64,000 nt of DNA from Bacteroides nordii WAL 11050 = JCM 12987 (GCA_000613465.1 BAJA01000014.1:48312-112311), one strand, 5' to 3'. Shown: positions 50,652 through 60,751, numbered from the stretch's first letter. Translations and numbers: made by a program. Notes: generated by a model not told the origin, from the sequence alone.

Positions 50652-51995
50652 TTGGACCCAGACGCTTATTTATGCCATTTGGCAGACATTTTTAACGGTA
50701 TAACCGTAAACCCACCTTCCTTTTCGGCAATTGTAGCTATTATTTTGGCTGGTGTGCTTTTGCTCGCCTCTGGTTTTGCTTCTGCATCAGAAATAGCTTT
50801 TTTTTCATTATCTCCTTCCGACCTCAATGAAATAGAGTCACGTAATCATCCCTCGGATGAGAAAATCAGTAGTTTGCTCGGAAATTCAGAGAGCTTGCTG
50901 GCAACCGTACTGATCACCAATAATTTTGTTAATGTGACGATAATTATGCTCTGCAATTTCTTTTTCATGAATGTCTTTATCTTTCATTCACCTGTTGCGG
51001 AGTTTTTGATATTAACAGTAATCCTTACTTTTCTGTTGTTACTTTTTGGCGAGATTATGCCAAAGATCTATTCGGCACAGAAGACATTGGCTTTTTGTCG
51101 TTTTGCCGCTCCGGGTATTTATCTGTTGCGCAAAGTATTTAGTCCGATTTCTGCTGTTCTGGTACGTTCTACTACTTTTTTGAATAAACATTTTACGCGT
51201 AAGAATCATAATATCTCGGTTGACGAACTTTCACAGGCATTGGAATTGACTGATAAAGCCGAACTTTCTGAGGAAAATAATATACTCGAAGGTATTATTC
51301 GTTTTGGAGGTGAGACTGCAAAGGAGGTGATGACTTCCCGTCTGGACGTGGTAGACCTTGACATACGTACTTCGTTTAAGGATGTGATGAAGTGTATTGT
51401 AGATAATGCTTATTCGCGCATTCCTATTTATTCCGGTTCTCGTGATAACATAAAGGGAGTGCTTTATATAAAAGATCTTTTACCTCATGTCAACAAGGGT
51501 GATAATTTTCGTTGGCAGTCTCTGATTCGTCCGGCTTACTTTGTGCCTGAAACAAAAATGATAGATGATCTTTTACGTGATTTTCAGGCTAATAAGATAC
51601 ATATTGCCATTGTAGTTGATGAGTTTGGAGGAACCTCCGGCATTGTAACAATGGAGGATATTATCGAAGAGATTGTAGGTGAGATTCATGATGAATATGA
51701 TGACGAAGAGCGTACTTATGCTGTGCTGAATGATCATACATGGGTTTTTGAGGCCAAGACCCAATTGAGTGATTTCTATAAGATCACAAAACTTGATGAA
51801 GATGATTTTGAAAGAGTGTCCGGTGATGCTGATACATTAGCGGGGCTTTTACTTGAGATAAAAGGGGAGTTCCCTGCACTTCATGAAAAGGTTTCTTATC
51901 TGAACTATGAGTTTGAAGTACTTGAGATGGATAATCGCCGCATTTTGAAAGTTAAATTTATCATCAACCAACCTCAAACAGAAGAGGATGCATAA
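50652..51995 (+). CDS. gldE: GldE-type CNNM/CorC membrane protein (gliding motility-associated protein family)
   Basis: 447 residues from TTG at 50652. CNNM transmembrane domain (about 25-190; ILAGVLLLASGFASASEIAFFSLSPSDL, LLATVLITNNFVNVTIIML, LLLFGEIMPKIYS), two CBS domains (KEVMTSRLDVVDLDIRTSFKDV... and MTMEDIIEEIVGEIHDEYDDE region) and a CorC_HlyC C-terminal domain. GldE is needed with GldD for gliding in Flavobacterium, but non-gliding Bacteroides keep it, so here it is more likely an envelope or ion-homeostasis protein. The start is uncertain: no ATG precedes the first membrane segment closely. 2 nt before the phosphopantetheinyl transferase gene. Confidence 0.88.
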   Translation: MDPDAYLCHLADIFNGITVNPPSFSAIVAIILAGVLLLASGFASASEIAFFSLSPSDLNEIESRNHPSDEKISSLLGNSESLLATVLITNNFVNVTIIMLCNFFFMNVFIFHSPVAEFLILTVILTFLLLLFGEIMPKIYSAQKTLAFCRFAAPGIYLLRKVFSPISAVLVRSTTFLNKHFTRKNHNISVDELSQALELTDKAELSEENNILEGIIRFGGETAKEVMTSRLDVVDLDIRTSFKDVMKCIVDNAYSRIPIYSGSRDNIKGVLYIKDLLPHVNKGDNFRWQSLIRPAYFVPETKMIDDLLRDFQANKIHIAIVVDEFGGTSGIVTMEDIIEEIVGEIHDEYDDEERTYAVLNDHTWVFEAKTQLSDFYKITKLDEDDFERVSGDADTLAGLLLEIKGEFPALHEKVSYLNYEFEVLEMDNRRILKVKFIINQPQTEEDA

Positions 51996-51997
51996 TT

Positions 51998-52627
51998 ATG
52001 GCATTATTTCTGCAGCATAGAGAACCTTCTTTCCAATGGGGAATCTGGAAGATGGAGGAACCGATAGATGTTTTACTTGGTTTACTTCCAGAGAGAGCGT
52101 ATTACGAAGAGGAGCTGCAACGTTTTAATGCTCCGCACCGTAAACAAGAGTGGCTTTCTGTTCGCGCGCTACTATTCCGCTTGTTGGGTATGCATAAAGA
52201 GGTGTGCTACGAACCGAGTGGAAAACCTTATCTGGCAGATAACTCTTATTTTATCAGTATCTCACATACTAAAGGTTACGTAGCTGTTATCTTGAGTGAA
52301 GAAAAGCCGGTAGGCATTGATATTGAACAATATAGCCGGCGTGTACATAAAGTGGCGCATAAGTATATGCGGGAGGATGAACAGTTCGTTCCCTATGGGG
52401 AAGATGATACCTGGAGCCTTCTGTTGCATTGGTCAGCCAAAGAAGTCATGTTCAAGTGTATGAATACTCCCGAAGTAGACTTTCGGGAACATCTGCATAT
52501 CGAACCTTTTACAACAGAGCAGCAAGGCGTCTTTCTGGCTCATGAATATAGAACGGAGCAACAGCGTAACTTCCGGATTCATTATCTGATTCATCCTGAG
52601 TTTGTGATGACCTGGCAGATTGATTAA
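51998..52627 (+). CDS. 4'-phosphopantetheinyl transferase superfamily protein, 209 aa
   Basis: Sfp-type motifs: FISISHTKGYVAVIL, VGIDIEQYSRRV with the Mg-binding Asp/Glu, and WSAKEVMFKCM. It activates carrier proteins by attaching phosphopantetheine from CoA. The gene starts 2 nt after gldE, a pairing often seen in Bacteroidetes; target carrier unknown. Confidence 0.9.
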   Translation: MALFLQHREPSFQWGIWKMEEPIDVLLGLLPERAYYEEELQRFNAPHRKQEWLSVRALLFRLLGMHKEVCYEPSGKPYLADNSYFISISHTKGYVAVILSEEKPVGIDIEQYSRRVHKVAHKYMREDEQFVPYGEDDTWSLLLHWSAKEVMFKCMNTPEVDFREHLHIEPFTTEQQGVFLAHEYRTEQQRNFRIHYLIHPEFVMTWQID

Positions 52628-52645
52628 ATATAAAAACAGAATACT

Positions 52646-53541
52646 ATGAAACTAAAATACTGCTTAAGTACTATTCTTTTCCTGATACCCATTTGGGTTG
52701 TAGCTCAGAATAGTCCGGTTACGATTACTTACGAACGTTCGGGAAAAGGAGAAGTGACCTTCTATGCTGATAACATATCATATACTCCCTATACGGTTGC
52801 TTTGACTTTTACCCGTTTGAGTGGTACCCTCTCTCTTCAGGAAGGAGATACCCACAAGGCAACCGCATTCTCTCGTAGAAAAACACGATTACTGACCTTG
52901 AAGCCGGTTACAGAAAATGCAGGTATAGGTTTCTCTTATCGCTCTAATATCACTAAAGGCGACTGGCACGCTAAAACGGATACTAATTTTGTATATCTCT
53001 TTCCGCTTACAGAAGGCAAACGGGTACGTATGAACACATGGTCTCTTTGGAAAAGGTTCTGGGCAGTGATGATAAATCCCGGCTTACAGGTATCTCATTT
53101 CAGACTGCCGATGGAGATACCATTGTAGCTGCTCGTCGTGGCATAGTAACCGAAGTACAAGATAATTCAGCTTCAGAAGCAGAGCATAAGAGTTTTAGTG
53201 CAAAAGAGAATTTTGTAGAGATATGCCAGGATGATGGTACTTTTGCCCGTTACATCTTGTTTCGTGATAATAGTATTTTTGTCTCTCCGGGAGATCAGGT
53301 TATCCCCGGACAACCTCTTGGAATCATTGGCGGGAGTAATTATGAACGAGGTTCACATCTGCGTTTTAGTATCTATTGTCCTGACATGCGTAAGTTCACG
53401 TTTGTTCCCTGTTTTTATCTTTCTTCGGGGAAGACGGGTAAACCGGCTGTTGGAGAGCTTTATGTTTCAGAACACCCTCAAGAGATTATCATGCAGGAGA
53501 TGAGTAAGAAGGAGAAGAAAAAATATATGGAAAAGCATTAA
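52646..53541 (+). CDS. exported M23/LytM-like peptidase-domain protein, broken by one frameshift near 53036
   Basis: First frame 52646-53128 with a signal peptide (about 1-20, ending VVAQ), second frame 53038-53541. A single missing base around AACACATGG joins EGKRVRMN to MVSLEKVLGSDD. The second part is an M23-type domain: DTIVAARRGIVTEV, ICQDDGTFARYILF, VSPGDQVIPGQPLGIIGGSNYERGSHLRFSIY. The usual zinc ligands are not clearly all present (H in GSHLRF; the first HxxxD-type site reads ...GISFQTADGD), so it may be a non-catalytic LytM regulator of the envelope. Total about 298 residues. Confidence 0.75.
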
Positions 53542-53548
53542 AGGACAG

Positions 53549-53680
53549 AGTCTGCTGAAAGTAAAATTAGCTATTCATAAAACGCAGATTTACTCAGATT
53601 TACGCAAATGTTAATTGGATTTGCGATAATTTGCGTAAATCTGCGTTTCTAAAAATACACATTAGTTACTTTAGCAGACT
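53549..53680. repeat. nested inverted repeat (AAACGCAGAT family) between convergent genes
   Basis: Outer arms AGTCTGCTGAAAGTAA (53549-53564) and TTACTTTAGCAGACT (53666-53680); inner arms AAACGCAGATTTACTCAGAT (from 53580) and GCGTAAATCTGCGTTTCT (53633-53650). Likely stops both converging transcripts. Same words as 8000-8096. Confidence 0.75.
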
Positions 53681-53699
53681 TTCTATATCGTTTCCTTTT

Positions 53700-53921
53700 C
53701 TATTTATCTTTATTCATTTTATAACTTAATGCTCCCGAAGGGCATTTTTTGATCTGTGCAATCAACTCTTCTGTGGTTGCGTTTTCAATTTGTACCCATG
53801 GCCTTTCTTTGGGATGGTATACATTAGGTAACATTTTAACACAAATACCTGCGTGCTGGCAAAGTTCAGGTTGCCATATAATGGTCATTTCACCATTTGA
53901 ATATTCTATTTTCTTTCCCAT
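53700..53921 (-). CDS. ferredoxin-like (4Fe-4S mono-cluster, Fer4_19 type) protein, 73 aa
   Basis: CQHAGICVKMLPNVYHPKERPWV and IKKCPSGALSY: three N-terminal-type cysteines plus the CPSGAL motif of the divergent mono-cluster family. The family is small and often paired with a small GNAT protein, as here (13 nt downstream of it). Confidence 0.85.
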   Translation of the reverse strand: MGKKIEYSNGEMTIIWQPELCQHAGICVKMLPNVYHPKERPWVQIENATTEELIAQIKKCPSGALSYKMNKDK

Positions 53922-53934
53922 GTCTTTTTAAATT

Positions 53935-54237
53935 TTATTGAATGTGAAAACCTTTCATTACGATACGTCTCCATTCCGGATGTTTGTGAATATATCCGGC
54001 TACGAACGGGCAAAGTGGCACCAGACGCAAGTCTTTTTGTTCGATGTCTTTAAGTGTTTTCTCTACTAACTGAGAACCTATTCCCTTGCCTCCCAAAGCT
54101 CGTGGAACTTCAGTATGAGTCAGGTATATTTCTCCGTTCGGGGTCTTTATATATTCTATTTTGGCGATGTGGCCATCAATGCGAAACTCGTATCTTCGAT
54201 TTTCTTCATTGTCAATGAGTTCATAAACTTCTGCCAT
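53935..54237 (-). CDS. small GNAT-like acetyltransferase (YjdJ/GNAT_2 type), 100 aa
   Basis: RYEFRIDGHIAKIEYI, LTHTEVPRALGGKGIGSQLVEKTL with the acetyl-CoA loop, and LCPFVAGYIHKHPEWR, the mark of this short GNAT family. Substrate unknown. Cotranscribed with the ferredoxin-like gene. Confidence 0.88.
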   Translation of the reverse strand: MAEVYELIDNEENRRYEFRIDGHIAKIEYIKTPNGEIYLTHTEVPRALGGKGIGSQLVEKTLKDIEQKDLRLVPLCPFVAGYIHKHPEWRRIVMKGFHIQ

Positions 54238-54349
54238 TTTCTACGTTAATTGTTTAATATATATCTTATAAACAGATTATCCGAAGTTTTTGTTTGTTGC
54301 TTCTATCGAACATAGTAGCATATTGGACATTATTTTATTGGCACATTAT

Positions 54350-55726
54350 TTATTCTAATCTTTCCAGTTGTACAGTGAAGTGCCTCATTAATGGGGCTTC
54401 CCACGTGATATGTACTCCGCGTGTTACGCTTTCTCTGCGATCGTATACATTTTTTAATGCGGCTGCAATTACATCCATATGATTGTCAGTATATACACGA
54501 CGGGGGATAGCAAGGCGTAACAGATCCAATCCGTTGAAGCGATTCTGTCGGGTTATCGGATCACGGTCTGCCAGCAGGTATCCTATTTCGCATCCACGGA
54601 TACCGGCTTCCAGATATAATTCAATCGTTAGTGTTTGCGCCGGAAACTCTTCTTTCGGTACGCAGGTCAGTACCTTCGGAGCATCTACAAAGATGGCATG
54701 TCCTCCGGCAGGACGTTGGTAAGGGATACCATATTCATCCAGTTTCTTTGCGAGGTATTGTACCTGATGGATGCGTGTTTCAAGATTATCGAATTCAGTG
54801 TTCTCATCCAGACCAATGGCAAGAGCATTCATATCGCGTCCGTTCATTCCTCCGTACGTAAGATATCCCTCATATTGTACACAGAAGCCTTTTGCTCCTT
54901 CATACCATTCTTTACGACGGGTGGCAATAAAGCCTCCCATATTTACGATACCGTCTTTCTTGGCACTCATGGTCATGCCATCTGCTAAGTCAAACATTTC
55001 GCGTGTGATTTCTTTGATTGTTTTATTGCCATATCCCTCTTCACGTGTTTTGATAAAGTAGGCATTTTCGGCAAAGCGGGCTGAATCGAAAAGTACCGGT
55101 TTATTGTATTTGTCGGCCAGAGCACGTACTTCCCGTAAGTTTTGCATAGAAACGGGCTGTCCGCCGGCTGTGTTATTGGTGATGGTTACTATGATAAAGG
55201 GAATTTGGTCGGCATGTTCCTGTAAGGCTTTCTCTAACTTGGCAGGATCCACGTTCCCTTTGAAGGGAATTTCCAGCTGTGTTTGCTTCGCTTCATCAAT
55301 CGTGCAATCCAGTGCGAGGGCTTTACGTCCTTCTATATGACCTTTGGTGGTATCGAAGTGTGAGTTTCCCGGTACGATATCTCCTTCGTGTACAAGATAA
55401 GAGAATAGTACATTTTCAGCAGCACGTCCCTGATGGGTAGGAATAATATATTCGAATCCTGTTAACTGGGTGATTTTGTCTTTTAGCTTGAAGAATGAGG
55501 AAGCTCCGGCATAGCTCTCGTCTCCTAACATCATTCCTGCCCATTGGCGATCACTCATAGCTCCGGTACCAGAGTCAGTGATGAGGTCAATATAGACTTG
55601 TTCGGCTTTTAGTTGAAATACATTGTAGTGTGCCTCTTTTATCCATTGCTCACGTTCCTGACGGGTACTTTTGCGGATGGGCTCTACCATTTTAATTTTC
55701 CATGATTCAGCAAAAGGTAATTTCAT
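54350..55726 (-). CDS. tnaA: tryptophanase (tryptophan indole-lyase)
   Basis: 458 residues, typical length. ITDSGTGAMSDRQWAGMM, SFFKLKDKITQLTGFEYIIPTHQGRAAE, ITNNTAGGQPVSMQNLREV, DSARFAENAYFI, and the PLP lysine in MTMSAKKDGIVNMGG. It splits tryptophan into indole, pyruvate and ammonia; gut Bacteroides are major indole makers. No TnaC-like leader is seen upstream. It lies after a strong terminator that ends the B12 operon, so it is a separate unit. Confidence 0.96.
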   Translation of the reverse strand: MKLPFAESWKIKMVEPIRKSTRQEREQWIKEAHYNVFQLKAEQVYIDLITDSGTGAMSDRQWAGMMLGDESYAGASSFFKLKDKITQLTGFEYIIPTHQGRAAENVLFSYLVHEGDIVPGNSHFDTTKGHIEGRKALALDCTIDEAKQTQLEIPFKGNVDPAKLEKALQEHADQIPFIIVTITNNTAGGQPVSMQNLREVRALADKYNKPVLFDSARFAENAYFIKTREEGYGNKTIKEITREMFDLADGMTMSAKKDGIVNMGGFIATRRKEWYEGAKGFCVQYEGYLTYGGMNGRDMNALAIGLDENTEFDNLETRIHQVQYLAKKLDEYGIPYQRPAGGHAIFVDAPKVLTCVPKEEFPAQTLTIELYLEAGIRGCEIGYLLADRDPITRQNRFNGLDLLRLAIPRRVYTDNHMDVIAAALKNVYDRRESVTRGVHITWEAPLMRHFTVQLERLE

Positions 55727-55814
55727 TTCCTTAGATATTTGGTTTTGCTCGCCTAATTTACTGTTTTACTTTGATATGAGCAATAAAATACTGACTTTTT
55801 GATAGGGTGGGGTA

Positions 55815-55859
55815 ATAAAAAGTGCCTGTTGCATTTGGAGTGAATGCAATAGGCACTTT
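55815..55859 (-). terminator. intrinsic terminator of the B12-uptake operon
   Basis: AAAGTGCCTGTTGCATT (55819-55835) pairs with AATGCAATAGGCACTTT (55843-55859), 16 of 17 pairs, loop 7 nt; minus strand continues TTATTACC. Confidence 0.88.
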
Positions 55860-55896
55860 AAGGATATGCAACCGGCATTATGCCGAAGTGATTGTT

Positions 55897-56637
55897 TTAT
55901 TTTTCGATGAGGGTGATACCATCTAAACAAATGTATTGAGCTGTATTCATATAATCACCGCTTTTGTCATTGCAATCGAGTGCAAATTGCACTTTTACAG
56001 CATTGTTTAGTGGAGTAAGATCAAACCATATCCAATCTTTTACAGGAAGATCATTGTCTGTTTTGTAGTCTGCAAGCATGATTTCAGTTTTGCCTACTTC
56101 ATTATCTTTTGCATCGTACCCTATGGCTATAGCTTTGTACCAGTTTCCTTTCTTAAATTTGTTTGCACTTGCATCACCTACAGTCATACCCATATATGCC
56201 CATGTACTGTTAGTGATCCATGTACCTTTTATTTTGTATTGATCAGGTTGATTAATAACTAAAGTCGCGTTAGTAAAGTCGGTTGGATTAGCCGCAATGT
56301 ATACTTTTCCTATTTTAGCTTTCCCGCAGATAGGGGCCGGACTGTTTGCTGTTGTATTGTCAGTTTTATTCATATAAGTAAATCCGGAGAAACTATATCC
56401 GCTTCCCCAATCGGCATAATAGTGAGAGAATGTAGCTAAGTTCTTAGGATCTTTAAAAGTATCTTCTTGGAAGCCTTGGTTATTCGGTTCGCCTGCCTTA
56501 GAAATAAATTCACTATTTTCTTCTGTTAACAAATTCTCAAAACTGAGTGTTACCTCGTTTTTTACTTCGTCATCGTCATTACTACATCCCCAAAATACAA
56601 ATACTGATAACAGCATTAATAAAGATAGTTTTTTCAT
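55897..56637 (-). CDS. DUF4465 lipoprotein of the B12 operon, 246 aa
   Basis: Lipoprotein signal with Cys18 (FVFWGCSNDDDE; the acidic residues after Cys fit the Bacteroides surface-export signal). The DUF4465 beta-sandwich follows: GSGYSFSGFTYMNKTDN, KIGKVYIAANPTDFTNATL, WITNSTWAYMGMTVGD, KDWIWFDLTPLNNAVKVQFALDCNDKSG, YICLDGITL. Such proteins recur in Bacteroides cobalamin loci. It may be a surface B12-binding accessory of the BtuH kind, an inference from place and signal, not from a motif I can verify. Third gene of the riboswitch-controlled operon. Confidence 0.82.
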   Translation of the reverse strand: MKKLSLLMLLSVFVFWGCSNDDDEVKNEVTLSFENLLTEENSEFISKAGEPNNQGFQEDTFKDPKNLATFSHYYADWGSGYSFSGFTYMNKTDNTTANSPAPICGKAKIGKVYIAANPTDFTNATLVINQPDQYKIKGTWITNSTWAYMGMTVGDASANKFKKGNWYKAIAIGYDAKDNEVGKTEIMLADYKTDNDLPVKDWIWFDLTPLNNAVKVQFALDCNDKSGDYMNTAQYICLDGITLIEK

Positions 56638-56676
56638 TTTGTTGTCTTGATTTAAAAATTTATTAATTGAGTTTAT

Positions 56677-58644
56677 TTAATTGTCGAAATGTAAATCTTC
56701 CACCGTCATTATTTCTGTGGAGATTTCTCCCATTGGCCCTGCATTCTGATTGATAGCGGTATATATCTTCACAAAATCTATTTCGTCCAGCACTACTTTG
56801 TTACCATCGGCATCCACGGCCCAGTCTATTTTAAACTTAGACATTTCCGTACTGTTCGGATGGTTGTCTGCATATCCCCAGGCATAGCAATAACCTATCC
56901 ACATACCGTTTTCATTCACTGCATTGTCTTTCAGGCGCGTTCCCCGGAAGGTTATTTCATTTTCTGTTATCCATGCAGGATAGTATGAGGCTTGCGTGTG
57001 GAAACTATTTCGGAGAATGAATCCGTCCTTTCCTTGATTATCCGTCCATCGTATATCTGTGTTTTCTACTTGAGGGCGATGATAGGTAATTTCATATCCA
57101 CGCGTTTCCGTATCTGTGCCATACTCACTTCCTGCCAGTTCGTACCATTCATCATCCGGCAGGCCGTTACCGTTCACATCTTTCGACACCAGTACAATGC
57201 CCGGTTCAGCGCTGCCACCCGGCTTACCTGTACCTGTGCCATACATGTTATAAGAAGCATTACCATATACTTTGAAATCGTACTCGCCTGTTATATTGCG
57301 AATGGGCTGCTTGAATCCCACTATGATATTTCCTCCGAATCCACCTAATGAGAGCATAAGACGATCCTGTATCCGCTGGGTAGCATATTCCAATACCTGT
57401 TCGTAGGTGAATCCTTCTTTGTAAGCGGTGGTGCTGGTATTCATGTATTGTGACGGAGCCGGGCGATATTCCAATACCTTATTAGCAAAAGCGGCAGCGC
57501 GTGGATCTTCGGTTGAACCGCCGCCACTACTTTGTGAACTTTTGTCAGAGAAGGCCACTGCATTCGGATTTTGCCCTACGCCTTGAAGGCGGTATTGTAG
57601 TTCCCCTTGCGGATTGAAGCAGAGTACATCTCCTCTCACCTGATAGTTATAGGCTTCTGTGATATAGACATTCCCGCTGTATGGATTGATACAAATACTG
57701 TAAGGAGTATGTATTTCCGTACCGTCTGCAATAAAGTTTTCACGCAGCGTTGTTCCTGTTTGCAGATTGAATACTTTTATCTGCGAAGTCTGTGTCTCGT
57801 AGTTGAAGTTATACAAATAGGCAAGCTGGTCATTGATGGCAAAACTCATAACTTTTTCGTTGTAGATTTGTGCTACTTCATCAGTGGTGGTATTTATCTG
57901 TACAAAGTTATAGTCTCCTGTACTGATTTTCTCTCCGCGTGTAGCTACATACACATGTCCGTATTCGTCTGCTGCTATTTTACCGGGGTTGGGACCCACC
58001 TGTATCTTTTTGATTTCTTCAAATGGTTCCGTACTTACCACTGATACCGTATTGTCCACACCGGTTCCGTCCCAGTCGAGCCCTCCGGAATTGGATACAT
58101 AGAGCTTATCTCCCTGTACACAGATGCCATCCGGGTTTCGTCCTACTTTGGCATAACCTTCAATAGTTAGTGAGGTGGTATCTATCCGTGCTACTGTTCC
58201 GTCATACGAACATACATACGCCTTATCCTTGTGGAACGTAATAAATCGTGGTTGCCGTGAACTTCCGTTTTCTGTTAGCATTGGAATCTGCTTTAGTGAA
58301 AGTCCCGATTGTAAGTCTATCACCTCTATCTGACTCGAAACATTGACTACAATGTAGAGCTTTTCTCCGTAAATAGCCATGTCATTGGCGGTATCACCCA
58401 GTCCGCGACGATTGAGGCTACGGAAATAATTCATATCCATCCGGCTGTCTTTAAACGAGTAACGCATCAAAGTACTGTTGTTCAGATTGAAAAGTCCTTC
58501 GTTAAGTACATACATCTCGGATGTTCCGGTTTCTATGACATTTCCGTTACTGTTTCCACCGGGTATGTCCTGATCCACCATGTCATCACAGGCATGTAGT
58601 AGCAGAGAGAAGAGCAGATATATGAGATATTTATATTTCATCAT
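56677..58644 (-). CDS. btuG: BtuG-like surface B12-binding beta-propeller lipoprotein with an added C-terminal domain, 655 aa
   Basis: Lipobox LLHACDDMVDQD (Cys19). Residues about 45-370 form a YncE-like propeller (MYVLNEGLFNLNNSTLMRYS; DTANDMAIYGEKLYIVVNVSSQIEVIDLQSG; KLYVSNSGGLDWDGTGVDNTVSVVST; YSICINPYSGNVYITEAYNY), as in BtuG, which captures B12 at very high affinity and passes it to BtuB. Residues about 380-655 are a second domain (DVNGNGLPDDEWYELAGSEYG, YYPAWITENEITFRGT, AINQNAGPMGEISTEIMTVEDLHF) seen elsewhere as a separate Bacteroides surface protein. The stop-to-start gap from btuB is 8 nt. I am sure of the propeller and its context, less sure that the fusion is unusual. Confidence 0.83.
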   Translation of the reverse strand: MMKYKYLIYLLFSLLLHACDDMVDQDIPGGNSNGNVIETGTSEMYVLNEGLFNLNNSTLMRYSFKDSRMDMNYFRSLNRRGLGDTANDMAIYGEKLYIVVNVSSQIEVIDLQSGLSLKQIPMLTENGSSRQPRFITFHKDKAYVCSYDGTVARIDTTSLTIEGYAKVGRNPDGICVQGDKLYVSNSGGLDWDGTGVDNTVSVVSTEPFEEIKKIQVGPNPGKIAADEYGHVYVATRGEKISTGDYNFVQINTTTDEVAQIYNEKVMSFAINDQLAYLYNFNYETQTSQIKVFNLQTGTTLRENFIADGTEIHTPYSICINPYSGNVYITEAYNYQVRGDVLCFNPQGELQYRLQGVGQNPNAVAFSDKSSQSSGGGSTEDPRAAAFANKVLEYRPAPSQYMNTSTTAYKEGFTYEQVLEYATQRIQDRLMLSLGGFGGNIIVGFKQPIRNITGEYDFKVYGNASYNMYGTGTGKPGGSAEPGIVLVSKDVNGNGLPDDEWYELAGSEYGTDTETRGYEITYHRPQVENTDIRWTDNQGKDGFILRNSFHTQASYYPAWITENEITFRGTRLKDNAVNENGMWIGYCYAWGYADNHPNSTEMSKFKIDWAVDADGNKVVLDEIDFVKIYTAINQNAGPMGEISTEIMTVEDLHFDN

Positions 58645-58652
58645 AAGGTTAT

Positions 58653-60700
58653 TTAATAGGTAACTTTCAGTGTAGCACGTACCGAACGTCCCGGCATGGG
58701 GAAGTTTTTGATGATTTCATAATTCTTATCCAACAGATTGAGTACTTCTAAACTGAGTGACGTATTTATATTTCGGATTTTAAAATCACGGCTTGCCGAA
58801 AGGCTATGATCGCTATAACCATCCAGACGGTTCGTACTTATATTTTCTCCTTGTGTGTAGCGTTTCCCGGAAAAGAGTAATGCGTACGAGAAATTAATCC
58901 AGGGTGTTTCTATTCCCGCTTGTCCCGAACCTGATACACGGGGCGTATAAGCAATCTGGTGCTTGTAAGTTCTTTTTTGAGGTTCATTTACCGGATCGGT
59001 CACATCCAGTGCGCGCTGGTAAGTATAGTTTCCGGAGAGATTGATACGCAGTTTCTCCATCGGTTGTAATACTATGTTTCCGGTGACATCCACTCCTTTT
59101 ATTTCTACTTTTCCCAGATTGGTCATGCTCCACACAAAGATATCTTTTGTGGGGGTAGCGATGATCTTGTCCGACACCTTATTATAATAGGCATCTATGG
59201 TTACAGAGAGATAGGGGAGGAACTCAGAGATAGCTCTGTTATATGTAACGCCGATATTGTATTGCCGGGTATTCTCCGGGCGTAAATCGATATTGCCTAC
59301 TTCGCCATAATATAAATCGTTGAAGTTGGGCAGGCGGAAAATGTCCTTATAGAAAAAGCGAATTCGGAATTCCTCGCTGCTGAGAGGCTTGAATGAAGCA
59401 CTTACATAGGGAGTTAGTTTACGGTGATTGCCTGCACTGGCTCCTTGCTGAGTTTTTTCATTAATCACTGTAGCGAGTGCCGAAGCTGAAAGCGTCAACC
59501 ATTCATTTACGTATTTTCCGGCTATTACCGTCAGCATGAGTAACGTGTAGGATAGGCGAATTCGTGCAGGTTGGCATTAAGGGTATTGATACTTCCGTCT
59601 GTAGAGAGTGAAAACGAAAGATTGTCCAACGCCCGGAAGAGTGCCGATGCTGACAGATAGTATTCCTGCTGATAATAACTGTTATCCTGTTTACCTTCTG
59701 AGTTATTGTAAGTAGGGTCCAGATAACGCTGGTAACTCCAGTTCCATTTTGCTGAGGTCTGGAACACCCATTGGCGGTTAAATTCCTTTTTGTACTGGCT
59801 TTGCACAAAAACGTTCTTATCCCATAAGTGCTGTGCCGCGTAGTCATAATACAGTGAAGTGGCATTGGGCAATCCGCGTGATGATTGATAGTAATATGCT
59901 TTCATCCGCCACTGTTCTGTTGCAGAGAAGTTTCCGAATAGTCCGGCTTCGGCACGTAAGTTTTCCACCTGTGTATTCCTTCTTTTCTCGCGGGAAGTCA
60001 TGTCATTTTTATCACCATAATAGAGTGTGAAAGGATATTGCCCATCTGCTGACATCCATTCGCTATTGGCAGAGAACGCCCATTTCTTACTTATTTTTTG
60101 CTCTATCATCAGAGAAGGATTGACCAGCCCCCACGAGCCGGTTTTAAAAGAACCACTGATGTTTGTTTTTTTATTGTCATTGAATCGTGGAGTCAACGTC
60201 TGGATATTCAGTAACCCTGCGGATGCAAAAAAGCGTGCAGGTTGGAATATGTTGTCGCTTTGTCCATTGCTGAGCGATAACCGGTCTACATTGTCTAATG
60301 AGAAACGTCCGATATCAATTTGTCCCGTTTGACAATCCGTTAAAGTAATACCGTCATATCCTATGGCTGTATGCTGTGCTCCCAGGCTACGTAGAGATAT
60401 GGTTTTCAGTCCTCCGATACCACCATAATCTTTGATGGTTACTCCTGCGAAATGTTTCACTGCATCAGAAACCTGTAATGCATGCAGGTTTTTAAGTTCT
60501 TCTTTAGAAAAAACTTGTATGGGAGCTGTCGAACGTATTTCCCGTGTCTGGTAGCGGTCGGCAACAATCACTTCGGGGATCGAATAAATATGTGTGGTAT
60601 CCACTTTTTGCTGCTGCGCAGAAAGCAGAGGAATATAGAAAAGGTAGCAGGTAACTGTACCCCAGAGTTTATACTTAATGATCTGTCTCAATTTGTTCAT
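58653..60700 (-). CDS. btuB: BtuB-like TonB-dependent cobalamin transporter, broken by one frameshift near 59539
   Basis: First frame 60700-59531, second 59537-58653. One missing base near TACTCATGCTGAC separates HEFAYPTRY from MLTVIAGKYVNEW. Joined, about 683 residues: signal peptide (about 10-29), TonB box region (SIPEVIVADRYQTREI), plug (GVTIKDYGGIGGLKTISLRSLGAQHTAIGYDGITL), then a 22-strand-type barrel ending RSVRATLKVTY. The cobalamin riboswitch in its leader fixes the substrate. Works with the BtuG-like lipoprotein encoded 8 nt downstream. Confidence 0.88.
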
Positions 60701-60716
60701 CTCATTAGTTTTGCAT

Positions 60717-60751
60717 TAAAATGTCCGGGCGAAATCCCTTCGGCCGGACAT
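60717..60751 (-). terminator. expression-platform hairpin of the cobalamin riboswitch
   Basis: On the minus strand ATGTCCGGCCGAA (60751-60739) pairs with TTCGCCCGGACAT (to 60721), one mismatch, followed by TTTTAATG, just before the btuB start at 60700. Probably the terminator formed when B12 is bound. Confidence 0.7.

Noticed and set aside
4395..60700. Calling the frameshifted genes true pseudogenes
   Set aside because: Each needs one base only, mostly at homopolymers, and the rest of every gene is intact; sequence error is more likely.
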